This document shows, in pieces, positions 26,840 through 39,200 of a stretch of 64,000 bases of DNA. Where the stretch lies: positions 31,320,804 through 31,384,803 of the forward strand of contig OX235277.1 in NCBI GenBank assembly GCA_944472155.2, written 5' to 3'. A program made the position numbers and the translations under genes. Each line of letters begins with the position of its first letter. Within the stretch, counting starts at the first letter, position 1. The notes under the pieces are model-generated. The model saw only the letters and a program-made list of their open reading frames with translations, did not search any database and was not told the origin of the DNA. This DNA comes from Trichobilharzia szidati (taxonomy: Eukaryota > Platyhelminthes > Trematoda > Strigeidida > Schistosomatidae).

Positions 26840-27900
26840 AGGTGATAAATCTATCCCTTGTCTCCTATTATTTACTGCATTCAATGGGATTAAAATATGC
26901 AAGGCTTCGGAGGTCAGCCTTTCTTTATGTGAATGAAAGCCTTTTCCCAGAATTTAGACATTGTCAAAATCAATCTTATGTCCACTGTCTATAGCATGCA
27001 TTTTTTTAATCTTTTAAGTCCCCAGGGGAACATAGGGCTTCAAACAAGAGCCTTGAAGTTTCGGTAGCAGTGGTGAATATTTTTTACAGGATGAGGTTGC
27101 TAGGCTCATGCCCAACCTTCCCTCTTTGCCAATCTTACTACTGGCTTAGCGAGGTGAAAGAGTGTGTTGGTGGCGAGGGATCAAACTCCGGACCAAACGC
27201 GTGGTTGGGAGCATTCTACCGCTGTGCCACCAACGCACATAGTAAACACTGCTATAGCTTACCTTTTTTATAAGCTTTTTAATTCTACTTGATTTCTAGG
27301 TGGACGTTTCTCTGTTCACTCACTCTGACATTCACCTGTCTACTGCTCTCCCCTAAATAGCAAGCTTCACATTCTGAGCACTTTATCCTATAGATACAGT
27401 TGTTTTGTGTCATTTTTGGAATCATATCTTTGACACTCACCTAAGCTTTCTCTAGAGAACCTGTGGGCTTCAAATAGACTTCAATTTTATATGAAGTAAG
27501 TACTCTTTAAAATTCCTCAGCTCTATCTTTTCGATATGGAATGGCTATCACCAATAGCCGAGATTTTTCAATTTGTTTTCTGTTTTCCCTTCAGGTCCTT
27601 TTTATTGATAATATTATTGAGCATCTTTTTCGGATAACCATTTCCAATCAAAATTTGTTTTTTATTGGATATCTCGTTCTCCATATCACCATTATCTGTT
27701 ATAATGTTTCTAACTCTGTTAACGAGATTTAAAGCTACTGAAACTTTTATTCCTATTGGATGGTCTAATTAGAAACATATACTTTTTGAATGTGTTGCTT
27801 TCCTGTATATCGTGAACTTTAGTTTCTCGTCAGTTCGTCTTTTTACAAGACAATCCAGAAATAGAAATCTTATTTCAAAATGTTCATTTACACACGTTAT
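26840..27900 (-). mobile_element. Penelope-like element fragment interrupted by a SINE
   Basis: Minus strand, read from 27900 down: FLFLDCLVKRRTDEKLKFTI followed by YRKATHS (the RT-domain FLDV.. / YRKPTHT region); later KCSECEACYLGESSRQVNVR, the CxxC..YLGxSxR core of a GIY-YIG domain; then, beyond the SINE at 27016-27237, HAIDSGHKIDFDNV and SEALHILIPLNAVNNRRQG, the domain's end. Frames are broken. This is the most complete Penelope-like remnant in the window, about 0.85 kb without the insert. Confidence 0.75.
27016..27237 (-). mobile_element. tRNA-headed SINE inserted into the Penelope-like fragment
   Basis: Reverse complement of the GCGTCGG family. Head at about 27165-27237 with B box 'gggatcaaactccgg'; body with 'gaggttgctaggctcatgcc' and 'aacatagggcttc'. 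Element coding resumes on both sides, so the SINE is younger. Confidence 0.8.
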
Positions 27901-28039
27901 ACTTATTCTGTTGCTCTTGTCTTCCTTTCAGTTTTTCTTTCCATATTTTTTCATACAAAAACCTTTCATTTCTCACCTTAATCCATTGCCCCTCTACTCA
28001 AGATTTTTGCAAAAGACACCACACACACAAAATACCACT

Positions 28040-28240
28040 TACTATTTTTTTATTTTTGATTACAGCTTGATTCCACACAGTACTTTTTTGGTAGAAGTAT
28101 GGAATTTTCAGCATGGATATCGGTAGCCCAAATTTTGCAGGCCGACCATAGATATCGGGTGTGCGTCGGCAGGTGATCGAACCCCGGACCATGTGCTTGG
28201 TCAGCGAGAGTCCTAACCACTGTGCCCCCGACGCACTACT
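28040..28240 (-). mobile_element. tRNA-headed SINE, second body type
   Basis: Minus strand: head 28168-28240 with GGGGTTCGATCACC B box, then a body with 'gcctgcaaaatttgggctac', 'gaaaattccatacttctacc' and 'tgtggaatcaagctgtaatc' running into an A-rich tail. The same body follows the head at 46026-46110. This defines a subfamily distinct from the 32251 type. Confidence 0.75.
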
Positions 28241-28379
28241 AAATTCTTGGCAGTAGTACATGCCATGCAGTGAGTAAGGTAATTTCCACATGCATTACTA
28301 AATGAATAAACGAGAGATTTCACTTTGATGGAAATTCAGTGTGATGATGAACACTGATTTCACTTTTTCTGAAGTTAAT

Positions 28380-28845
28380 TCTGTCAGTTAGCAGATATTG
28401 TAGATAGCCTTTTTAGCGTGTCATCAAAAGCATTTGCAACAGGCCACTTCGGACTTCCATTACCACTTGCCCTCTTCACCCGAAAATGAAGATCAGATGG
28501 GCAGGCTGAAACGAAAAGCAACAAGAAACTCTGGCAACTAACCAACAGACAAACTACTACCCAAAAAATACCCCGAAGAAAATGAAGATGGAATGGACAC
28601 AAGCTGAGGATACCGTTGAGTTTCATCGTACGCCAGGCACACCACTGAGTGGGAATCAAATAGGAAACGATTAGTTGGACATGTGTCCAATGCTGACATG
28701 ATGGAGGTCGTTTGAGGAGTAGATGGCATCCTACTGTCAATCGTACAGCCAGCTAAATAGGACTTCAGAGAAGAGGATGAAATGGAGATGTGTTGTTGAA
28801 TCTCTATATCTCAATGGGAACCTAAGGGATTAATAATATTATCAG
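28380..28845 (+). mobile_element. RTE/SR2-like non-LTR retrotransposon, 3' end
   Basis: Coding block reads WKWNGHKLRIPLS in relation to the family's RWIGHTLRKP. Then 'gacatgatggaggtcgtttg', 'ggagatgtgttgttgaatct' and 'gggaacctaagggattaata' with the AATAATATT tail. Confidence 0.75.
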
Positions 28846-28849
28846 ATGT

Positions 28850-29645
28850 ATACTGTTATGCGTTCAAGTAACTGTAAGAAAGAGTTATCACCCTCATAAC
28901 AAGGATTAATAAATTCAGTCTGAGCATAACGCAGTTGACGATGGAGAATTAAAAAATTAGTTGTTCGTAATTTTACGAGTAAGGACATAAGTTATTAGAA
29001 ACCGAATCTGCCACATTTTCATCTCAGTATACTTGAACAGGTAGAACAGAGGCAGTCAGTTACGTTTTTCATTTTCTCAGGTAGTTGGTCTTTGTATTAA
29101 ATGGTTAGAAGAATGCTGTTATTATATCACATGTTACGTTTGAGTGTTTTAAAGGTGTTTTATCGACTTTTAACGTAGCTGGAATATCTGTTGTAGCGTT
29201 TGCTTTATAATGATCCAACCTTTATCCTTACCTGTTTTCACTCATCATTTTGAGCAGTGTGATATGACATAGCCTAAATACTCCCAGTTTTAGTGAGCGC
29301 CACTTGGACAAATGAAAAAAAACGAGTAATTCATGATGCATAAGGCAGCATGTAGCAACATAAAATAATGAAGATCAAATTGTGTGTGTATGTGTTTGTG
29401 TAACTTTGAAACCTGAAGTCTAGATATGAATATGAAGCAACATTTACGATCACAGACTAGCAAAATATTTGTTGCCGTCCAAATCAATACCTCAAGATTT
29501 TACCAATTCATAATGTCATATATATATATATACTACTTTTGTCATTGCGTAAATAGGCAACGCTACAATAAGCATCATTTTCAGGGTATGTCATGAAACC
29601 ACTCCATCATTTCAATTTAAAACGAAATCTCTCTCGAACAGTTCG

Positions 29646-29686
<41 letters not shown>

Positions 29687-30100
29687 CATTCTCAACTATT
29701 GGCAACACACTCTTGTTTGGACTGTATGTCTATCCACTCGTCTATTTGGCGAGCTGCATATCTATCGATCCATTGATTCAAATGTTTTGTTTATATAATC
29801 ACAGAAAGTGATAAAATTCATTTGAACTTCACATATCATTATGAAATACTAGTAATATTTTGTGTATGCATAGACCTACATTTAAGCAGTATGTACAGAT
29901 TTTATAGAAATTCCACAGAATGTTTAACGACAGAGGAATTCCATTTAGGAATAAATCAGGAACGACAGTTTGAACGGAATAAGACAGTTTATTTATTTAT
30001 TTAGTCGGCCATTAATCAACTGCGTGCAGAGTAAAGAAATTATAGAGTTTATGCTCAAAACAAATTTAACATACTTTCAAATTTAAAACAATTAGTTCCC
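28850..30100. other. Unassigned intergenic stretch with an AT microsatellite
   Basis: AT runs at 29516-29531 and 29649-29685. Otherwise no exon or family recognised. Confidence 0.5.
29649..29685 (+). repeat. AT microsatellite
   Basis: Uninterrupted 37 bp. Confidence 0.95.
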
Positions 30101-30107
30101 TTTATGA

Positions 30108-30196
30108 ATTTAGATAAAGCAATAAGAAGACGTAATTTGTCTGAATCGTGTAATGTATTTGCGCAACACATTTCGAAGAATCTGATCCCACACGGA
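30108..30196 (+). repeat. Left arm of an inverted repeat (with 30622-30707)
   Basis: 'tagataaagcaataagaaga' to 'gatcccacacgg' recurs reverse-complemented at 30622-30707 with few differences. The arms flank the Penelope-like fragment at 30399-30600. Confidence 0.8.
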
Positions 30197-30398
30197 CTTG
30201 TCATAGGAATGTATATGAAATTAATAAAGAGTTGGGAGGTGAGAAAATAGATTTAGGTCAAAATAAAAGGACATATTGAAGGTCAAAATAACAATGAACA
30301 CCACTAAACCCAATAGCAGAGGTAATAACATCTGCTACGGTATCAAAACAAAATTTACCAAGGAAGGTTTAATGTGATGACGAATTGTTTTGAGCGCA

Positions 30399-30707
30399 TT
30401 AAGGTGGTTTAAACTTTCTAATTGCTAGGGCTTCCACAAACTTTAGGATACGCCCTAAACACGTTTCATAGATAGGTATGAAAGATCTGTTAACGTCAAT
30501 TTTATGTCCTGTCTCTATAATATGTTTCGCAATAGAAGAGCTAGGTCTCCTGTTCTCACCAATAATGGGTTCTGAAGATTCCATTTGTTTATGGAATATG
30601 CCATTTAGGAATATGCTCCGTGTGTGATCAGATTTTTCGAAATGTGTTGCGCAAATACATTACACGATTCAGACAAATTACGTATTCTTATTGCTTTATC
30701 TAAATAC
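30399..30707 (-). mobile_element. Penelope-like element fragment (GIY-YIG end)
   Basis: Minus frame 30399-30584: ENRRPSSSIAKHIIETGHKI, then DVNRSFIPIYET and ILKFVEALAIRKFKP, the typical last part of the GIY-YIG domain. The upstream part (30622-30707) is the right arm of the inverted repeat. Confidence 0.75.
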
Positions 30708-30939
30708 TTTCAAATGTTACATAATGTCAGTTGACAGAAAACTCCGAAATTAACAAACAGTGCTCAAAAATTACGCTCATATGACTTTTACACAGAAGGT
30801 TCAAGTCTAGACGAAATATGGGTGCAAAGGAGTTACGCAATCAATAAAAGAGGTGAATAAGATGATAAGTAACTAAGGAGTTGGATAACAATGTGGTGAG
30901 TTCAACTGAAATCCCAGAATCAAAAGATAAGCAGGATTA

Positions 30940-31700
30940 CGTCGTAGTTAAGGAGAAGAAGTTGAAACCAAAGATTTCGTAGTTAGATAAAATAGAGAGT
31001 TGAGACATCGAGTTACCAGAACAAGAAAAGACCGATGACTGTTTCTTTCTGAACACAAATTGGGTTCCAGGCTTTTGATAGCCATTGCTTCGATGAACTT
31101 AAAGAGAAGTGAACTGTATTGTCTATCGATAATTTTACGGGATTTCATGGTGTTCACCTCACGATCCGTATAGACGAGATGCCTGGCGATGGCACCTTTG
31201 AAAGCGTTTGTTCCCTCAAGAAATAAGCCTTTTGGTACATGTTCAGAAAACGGAAGGTATGCCCTTCTTTCTGTTATCCCAATGTAATTGCTACGGCAGG
31301 TAAATGTAAATTTGCATGCACACAGTTATAGCTAACGTAAGAAAGGTATCTGTCTACTTTTGATTGCACCAAACAGCACGTCGTCCGATACACAGGAATC
31401 AACTTAGCTGTAGGATATGTTTTGGCTAGTGAGGTATTCAATATTCTGTTGACTATTCCTGCAATATTATCACCTTTGAAATTGAGTTGTATGGAAATAG
31501 GCTTCTTTTCCACTGTGGTTTGTTTGGTACTGAAACCTTCACATCTTCCTTACTTGTTAATGAATTTCCGAGATTAAACTTCATTTTTCAACATCTTTTC
31601 GAGAACCAGAATTTCTTGCTGTTATTTATCTGTAGAACGTATCTCCTGACTCTGCGAAAAAGTGTATTGACCAGTGCTTTGTTATAGCCATTTGAACAGA
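30940..31700 (-). mobile_element. Penelope-like element fragment (RT end through GIY-YIG domain)
   Basis: Minus strand from 31690: a VNTLFRRVRRYVL segment, then KKPISIQLNFKGDNIAGIVN and RILNTSLAKTYPTAKLIPVY, then YNCVHANLHLP, then across a shift SNYIGITERR..FSEHVPKGL, then DREVNTMKSRK and LLFKFIEAMAIKSLEPNLC. This order (RT thumb, linker, Cys-rich YIG core, C-terminal helix) is that of Penelope-like elements. Broken by frameshifts. Confidence 0.75.
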
Positions 31701-31709
31701 ATCCATTGA

Positions 31710-32245
31710 AATTTAAGCACTGTCATTTCCATTCTGGCCTCCGGTGAATTGACCTCTGGAGACTACCATCTTCCACGCGTTGTATGGCCATGCCAAGGAA
31801 ATGAAATTTGAGGTCACATTAATTAGTTAACCAAATGATTTAGGCTGTCTAGTCCAGGTAGACATTAGACAAAACCATTTATAGAATATCCTTAAAATTA
31901 ATTTATTGCTTATGCAATCTCTTCGTATATGCCACACAGATTTTGTTGTAATAAACTCAGCCTGGAAAGAACACCACTCTGCCTTGATGTGATGAAAAAA
32001 AAAGCGTTTAAGTGTCCATTAGTTCATCTGTCATGAAACTCATCTATACCTCTAGAATTTCTTAAACAATAACGAGCTAACTTCATCACCAATGCAAACG
32101 ATTCTTCAACTTCATAATGTTGGTTGATGAATATTGTTAGGAGTTTGCATTGAAATTAGTAAGAAGTTAAACTAAATATCAGAACTGAAACTAAGCTGTA
32201 TGATTCATAGACACAAACACTATAACTACCAACCATCAGTGAGTA
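31710..32245. other. Unassigned intergenic stretch
   Basis: No exon or family recognised. Confidence 0.5.
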
Positions 32246-32250
32246 GTAGT

Positions 32251-32475
32251 GCGTCGGTGGTTTAGCGGCTAGGACGCTCGCCGACCATGCAGATGGTCTG
32301 GGGTTCGATCCCCGGCCGACGCACTCCTTTACCTCGCTAATCCAGAAATAATGCTGGTAAAGAGGAAAGGTTGGGCATGAGGCTAGCAACCCCATACTGT
32401 AAAAATACAAAATGCTACCGAAACTTCAAGCTTGTAGCTTGAAGCCCTATGTTTCACTGGGAAACGTGCAGGAAT
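32251..32475 (+). mobile_element. tRNA-headed SINE (best-preserved GCGTCGG family copy)
   Basis: Head 32251-32323 is tRNA-length (73 nt). The acceptor stem GCGTCGG/CCGACGC pairs perfectly; the D-arm is GTTT..GGAC; the T-loop TTCGATC is correctly spaced, with one mismatch in the T stem. The anticodon arm is replaced by a GACCAT/ATGGTC hairpin. The body has 'ctggtaaagaggaaaggttg', 'atgaggctagcaacccc', 'gaagccctatgtttcac' and an A-rich end. This copy serves as reference for the others. Confidence 0.85.
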
Positions 32476-32539
32476 AAAAAAAATCAGTGAGTAGTAACTT
32501 TCACTCGTTGTTTTCACTTAATATAATATTAAATTCGGT

Positions 32540-32690
32540 GATTTCTTGATGACGAGTCTGAAACTAGGAAGAAACAGGTTTGCAGTACTCCTTCACTTCC
32601 AATGGTTCTCTAACTTATATTACTCCGTAATCAAACTTGAAAAACTAGTCAAATCCCCACCAAATAACACTTGAAGAAAATACATTTTTA
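32540..32690 (+). mobile_element. Hammerhead-bearing SINE, headless fragment
   Basis: 'gagtctgaaactaggaagaa' and 'caggtttgcagtactcc', then 'aatggttctctaacttatat'. Starts inside the module. Confidence 0.6.
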
Positions 32691-32699
32691 ATGTAAAGA

Positions 32700-34760
32700 C
32701 TATCCAGGATAACTTTGAAATGGTAGACTAATGTAGTAGCTGATGACCTAAGATAAATGGAAGCCTAGATCAGCATAAAATCAATAATCCGATATCCCAA
32801 CAGGTGAGCTAATAGATCCGGATACCAATCAATTTATCGGTCTACTGCGATCACATCTCTGGTTATGCACAGATGTCATACGAATCAGTGTTGATAGGTA
32901 TATGTCTATTTAACTGTCCACCTAGGTCTAGTGTTAATTTTAAACATTCAGAATTCAAAGGAAACGTGCAGGTTGTTAAATGGTAGTCAGACTATCTGGG
33001 ATAACCTTATATTATTATTCACTAACACAGATCAGCAGAAAAATTTAATTATGTCTGTCTCTCTAACTTTGTAATTCGGTGTAACAACTTCAACAGCCAA
33101 TCAAGTTTGATAATACTAGAACATAAATCCCATCCCATGTGGTGGCTAAAAATGAAAGTGCTGTTCGGATGGAGAACATAATCCATCAGGGTCTATTGTT
33201 AAACTTTCTAAGGATGGTTATTTCAAGTTTTATGAAGAAATCATAATTCCTTAGACTATCCCAGACACCCGTTCATGTATAAACTATTTCTCTTATTATA
33301 GTAATGATAATGTGTCCTTTATGTGAGGCTTTAGGATCACAAGAGTTAATGGTTAGAAATAAACGTTTATTTAATGTACTGAATATTCCAATAATGAATT
33401 AAGAGAAACATATTCAAGCGAACAAAACTGTTTTCGATTAAACCTAATCAGGCTTCACTTTAATATATGCATAACTCTACCGAAAAACCTCGCCTAGTCT
33501 ATTAATTGATGGTAACCCAAGAAAAGAGGGAAGTTTGGGCATGATGGAGCTCACATTCCCCCACGACCACCACATTCCTACAGAAACTTTAAAGCACAGA
33601 AGAAATAAACTTATTCTCCGTTGGAATTAGACAGACTGCTTACTTTGAGGACGGACGACGCCAGCTAGTGAAAGTCTCCAGGAAGACAGTAGGAGGATGT
33701 CGTTTACGTTCATGGTCACAGTAATTAATGCATCATTACAATTGAGTGTTTAGAACAGATTTCCCGTAAATGTATTTTATGGTATCTTCGTTTTTATTGA
33801 TAATAGTAAATAAAAGGAGCTTGTATGTGTTTTTATCTAGATCAGATATATTTTACTATGCTTTGAATGCACACACCAGTAAATGGTTACTATCAATAGC
33901 TAAATATGCGATCAGTTATAGGAATCAACTGACAGAATAACCTTTCTAGTTAGATGACGAATTGACGTCAGTTAAAGTATCCTTTAAAATCAAGGAGTAA
34001 TGCACGTCTATTTTGGAAACCAACATTTGGAAATAATCCTGACATTCTGAAGGATTTTTGAGATTCTAATCAAAAGTTGTTTAACCTATGGTCAGTCAGG
34101 TTAGACGTGCATAAAAGAGGAAATGAAATGAAGAAAAGTATTTTGGATACCCTTCTATGTCGAGTTAGAAGTTCGTACTACTCAGACATTACAAGTTTTA
34201 TACTTCTGGACTGAAATACACATAAATTTTATAACTAAATACGGACAACACCAAAAATTTGCTGATTAGAATAAAATGACTATTCATCAGTGGTCGTTAG
34301 CTTTGGAAATACAACTTGTACTTTGTGTTATCTAATTTAATTCTCTTTCTTTGCGTTTTTTTCCTTCTCCGATCTATGACACACAAAAAATAACCCATTT
34401 AGCAATTAATAATACTACTAATAGTATTAGTAGTAATGATTCTACCGGAAAGAATTTAGGTCAAAAATGGATTGAAATAGTATCATCAGCTAGCTAGCTA
34501 GCTAGACTTATCCAGTGAAGTGCACAACAATAGCCCAAGTGTGAGTGTGTGTGTGTGCGTGTTTCTGTTTGTATGCTTATCTCTCTCTCTCTCTCCATTT
34601 GTGCATAATTATGTCTATGCAATGACAATTCGATGACCTGCATAATAAATTAATAACTTCATCTGGAGAAGAAAAAAAACAATCGATGTTTAGTTTACTT
34701 CTCCGAAGAAATTTCTTTCGGATGAAAAAAAATTAGACTTCGTTTCTTTCTTTTCATTCT
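32700..34760. other. Mostly unassigned intergenic stretch
   Basis: A headless SINE body fragment lies at about 33490-33610 ('gggaagtttgggcatgatgg'). A (TAGC)4 run is at 34488-34504, and GT and CT runs at 34540-34595. No exon recognised. Confidence 0.5.
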
Positions 34761-34764
34761 TTTG

Positions 34765-34990
34765 CGTTACAAATGGAACACAAAGTTTTAAGCTGGAGCT
34801 TTGAAGTTTCAGTAACAGTAGTGTTTATTTGTTTCCGAGTAGAGTTCGCCAGCTTCACATCCAATGTTCCCTCTTTACTGTGCTTACTACCGGCCAAAAG
34901 AGATTATGAAGCGCATCCATCGGAGTGCATCGAACCCTGGACTACTAACGTGGTTAGCGAGTGTTCTCCACTGAAACACAGACACACAGA
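34765..34990 (-). mobile_element. tRNA-headed SINE (GCGTCGG family), decayed
   Basis: Reverse-complement order of the 32251 element: 'ggaacacaaagttttaagct', 'gaagtttcagtaacagtagt', and a head near 34910-34985 with B-box remnant 'gcatcgaaccctgg'. Confidence 0.7.
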
Positions 34991-35684
34991 AATACAGCTC
35001 TGATCATTATCAATATTCAGGAGTACGTATAAACGTGTAGACAACCTATTCGAATCGTACTTAACTAACAGTATTTATATTGTCTGTTTATCTTTTTTAT
35101 CTTATAAGTGGAATACATTGATTGATTGATTACGAAACTATCTGAGAAAGTCATGAGTTGACAGATTGTTATTGAAATAGTGGACAGGATTCGAACCAGT
35201 GGAATTCGAATCCTACCGTGATAGAGGTTTTCTCTCCTCCTTCAGTCATCACGCATTATAGTTGGGCATACATTGACCATTTATTTTCACAAACAATACC
35301 GTTCTTATATATATCTTATATATATATATATATATATTATTCTTTTAAAGCAGAACTTGAAAGAATGAAAAAATATTAATTTTTTCAGCCGAATTGGTTG
35401 GTATCATTCATTTACTGTGTGACTAGTAAAACCTTACTCTTTTTTTACTGACTTCTTTTACTTTTACATTCTCACTTATTTTAATGAATAATTTTAAGTT
35501 AATTAGGTTGAAATTAATGTAATCTTGCAATGATCAGAGTCTTCCTTCGCTTTTCTTTTTTTTCTCACTCTCTCCCTCACACATATGCACACGTGCACAC
35601 AGAAACACACACAGTCTGTCTGTCTCTCTCACTGTTCTCATGTTCATTATGAAAAGTATATCAGTCACTTTATTCTCTATGAAA

Positions 35685-35860
35685 TTCTATTAAAAAGATG
35701 GAATTATGTTTCAAGTTAGATCACGAACTGACTTCATTTAGAGGATCCACTGAAAACCAGAAAAAACAAGACAGTTGTTTCTAGTTGGTCATCTTTTGAT
35801 CAAGCTTCAAATTAATTGAATCGCTGCAAACTAACACTTGAAAATTAATCTAATCTTCAC
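35685..35860 (+). mobile_element. Hammerhead-bearing SINE, decayed headless fragment
   Basis: 'gaaaaaacaagacagttgtt' and 'aattgaatcgctgcaaacta' match the family tail. Core not recognisable. Confidence 0.45.
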
Positions 35861-36004
35861 TACGGATTGATTGCAGGATGAAGTTTCAAAGAGTTCCAAT
35901 GAGAATCCAAAGGGTACATCAAGTTAGTCGGTTGTGAGCATAAATACTAGCCGATAACTATGGTTGGTGGTGATACTGTGTACCGTGAATTAGTAGGGGA
36001 TAAC

Positions 36005-36240
36005 ATTCATCAACCATTGGATTCCTCTCCAGTGACTGGATGGTTGACGAGCTTGTCTTGTAATCTGAAGGTTGTGAGGTCGCTATTTGGTGCGTACTTC
36101 TGGAGAGCCTGAAACCAGGATGAAATAGTAGTCCAGTATTCCTTGATTTTCAGTGGATCTTTAACTGATACTAGTTTATGATCTTACTTTGAAATCGAAT
36201 AAATCCCTGCAAATTAACAATTGAGAATTTGTATTATTTT
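36005..36240 (+). mobile_element. Hammerhead-bearing tRNA-SINE
   Basis: tRNA-like 'gatggttgacgagcttgtct' and 'tgtaatctgaaggttgtgag'. The module at about 36095-36140 has stem I GTACTT, core CTGGAGA, GAAACC loop, GAAA and CAGTATTC. Tail 'gtggatctttaactgatact'. Confidence 0.75.
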
Positions 36241-36244
36241 GAAA

Positions 36245-39200
36245 AATTAAGATTGAGACAAACTATTAACATATCAAGGCTCTGAATACCAACAGTAACT
36301 GTGTCATCCTTGTCCAGCTAAGTGATAAAAAATGTCAGTGTCAATTTCTCTTGGTTTTTCCTTAAATGTACAATTACCAATAATTCTAAATCCCTAAGTC
36401 ACAAGGAATTTGACGCAAGTCATTATTTTACTTCGTTGGAGAAAGTGAGTAAGAAACTTTGGACTTAAGTTATCTTCCTACTGGTACTTACTAGCAAGTT
36501 TTATCTGCAACATCAAAAGAGGTGATCTTTCCTCGAATATGTGAACCCTCAATGCCTAGCTCTTCAGTGGAAACAACTCATTGGTGTCATCCGCGACTGT
36601 GACACTGGGTTTCACGAGTTCGAATCCCTATGCAGACGTCATTTCCATCGATGTTGCAGATATGATTAGGTCATGGATGCCAGTAGGCATGAATGAAACA
36701 TTGGTCTAATGCTATTTACCGATTGCCTGCAACTGTCTAATAATAATAATTAAAGTTCACTGCAATAGATAATTTCCTGGTAGAATTCAGGCAGAATCAA
36801 GACTGAAGACTAGACACATAACACTAATTACACCTTAATGAACAATCAGTGCACACAATAATAAGACTGAATTTGTTTCAGTATGCGTGCCAATGGCTAG
36901 TGAATAAAATTATGCAGTAAACGTTGAGAGACTGTTCAGCATTTTGGCGGTTCCACTTTTGTGTCTAAATACATGTCAGTATTGCGTCATAAAAGAGGAA
37001 GTACTTGTTATCAACTCATCTTTTCAGACAGACTTTTGAGTTGAAGAGAAGATTTCTCAATAAAACAGTCGACTTACAGGAGACCTACTTAACCGTAGAG
37101 GTGCGTATTTACAATTTTTGTCAACTTTAATAAAAGAAAAACTCGATAAAATACTTATTTGAGAGGATACGGGGTAGAGAATACGATAGATGATATCAAT
37201 AAAATATCGGGTCTTACACTTGTACAATGGAGATATCCTTAGAATATTTTGTACCAATATAGAAAACAGACAAATCTAATTCACAGGATGGTTTTTACAA
37301 TAATTCACTTTATAGACAGGAGAAAGACACTGAAATCTTTCATGAGTAAAACATACTACACAGTGTAAATTAATGTAATCGAAAAAGTTAAGGAAGATGC
37401 TCCATCACAAAGCTTAACACTGTACAAATAAACATGCTACATCCCACGTGTTATATGAATTGCATGTGAGCGGACACATACACAATGAAGAGTAATAACA
37501 AATTGCACATGAAGGTGGTTGCACATTTGTATACGTGATTTGACTACAAAATGTCGATAAATATAGGCAGTCAGGCAGCTATTTACTATGTTTGTCAACT
37601 ACTAAACACATCATAGACTTAAGTCACAAGATTGATATTAAAATGACTTTCAAGGTTTCAAAAAAAGAATTTCAAGGACAGCATAATGAAATATGCTGAA
37701 GTGATAGCTAGTGGTAAATTAGGCAGTCTTTCTGCGTATGTCAACAATAACGACTTATTCTTACACTTAACCTACTCTATTTATCTGATCATATTACTAT
37801 GAGTGATGTCAGTTGTCATTCTTCCCCTTTGATTCCCTAACACTGTAAGGATACATTTCAGATGTGCCCCGGTCACCCTAAAACCAATCATGTAGGTGAT
37901 TTACTGTTTTGAAAAGCTGGTCACCATAATATACGAACGGAATGATATTCCTTGTTATTACAAGACTATTGAAATTGAAATAATAATGTAGATCACGGCA
38001 GAATTCGAACCAGCGGTCTGCGAATTACTAGTGTGGTACTGTACTAGGTGACTACATCCATAACAGTGTAGCAGACGACCCAAGACTATCTCAGCTAGTC
38101 TCAACAACATCAATTTCAAAATTACTTAGTAAAAAACGGTAGCGTGTTTTTACATCTTCGGAGAAAGAGGACGTTTTTCACCTTATATACACTGATACAG
38201 TATTAAATACTGCTTAACGATTTGGATATTATATGTTGATTATGTTCTAACTTCTAAAACAGCACGGAGGCTTTTTGTGTTTTTAATACTTGAGTTGATT
38301 TCTTAAAGAATCACTTAAACTGTATTGACTGCAAGACAGGATAATATAAACAACCCATTACTCTGCTTTTAGTAAAAACAACATTTAAAATATAGTACAA
38401 CTCATGATTTTATACATACGATTCGCAATGATCACAACAAAATTGATTATGCATTGACTAGTCATCAGGAAGTAACTATTGTTATGCTGCCTAATCCTTA
38501 GTACCCAGCGAATTCTGTCAGTCGGGTCTTCAGCATGCACACCAATGCTAGATGGCGTGCCATCACTGTGGATTTTTCAGTTTCACACTTGACTAACGAC
38601 TATGAAACATATCAGAAATTAGTCCCTAGAGAGCAACCATTCTGTCCATTAGAGAGCTACAGGGAATCAATTGTGGTTTCAGATAGCTTTGTGGTAACAC
38701 CTTTGAATACACTACTGGACGATGCGTGCACTAAATCCCTGAGGGGAAATCAGTACCTTCCGGGTTGCTGTTAAACCTTCATGATGAGTGCTAGTATGCA
38801 TGAAACTTAAGTTTGATGCTTCATGGCTATTCTTTCCAGACATCTTACGTCAAAATAAAACTTGAGAACTGTAGTCTACAAAATTAGTGATGTAATTTTT
38901 GACTGCCCCATAATTATTTCCGAAATCTTAGAAGCAGCCCAAAATTCACCTTTTTGTTTGACTAATTCCTTTCACAAGTATAATCATTAATGATTTCATC
39001 AGGTAATTATAGCCTTTATCCACGCCACACACGTGCTTCCATTGAGTTTTCAACAAATTCCAATCTATTATGAAGTCGGTCAGTAACTTCATCATCACAA
39101 GATTGCAGCCGCAATCAGAACCACTCACTGTAAGATTTGATTGATTGACAATCATTACAGTTTTACACTGAGAGTTTTTGATTGTAACTGTGACGCTATT

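Noticed and set aside
28384..28740. 118-codon minus-strand protein
   Set aside because: Shadow frame antisense to a recognised retroelement 3' end.
32251..32323. Functional tRNA gene
   Set aside because: No proper anticodon arm, a T-stem mismatch, and the same unit recurs with a SINE body at several places. It is a SINE head.
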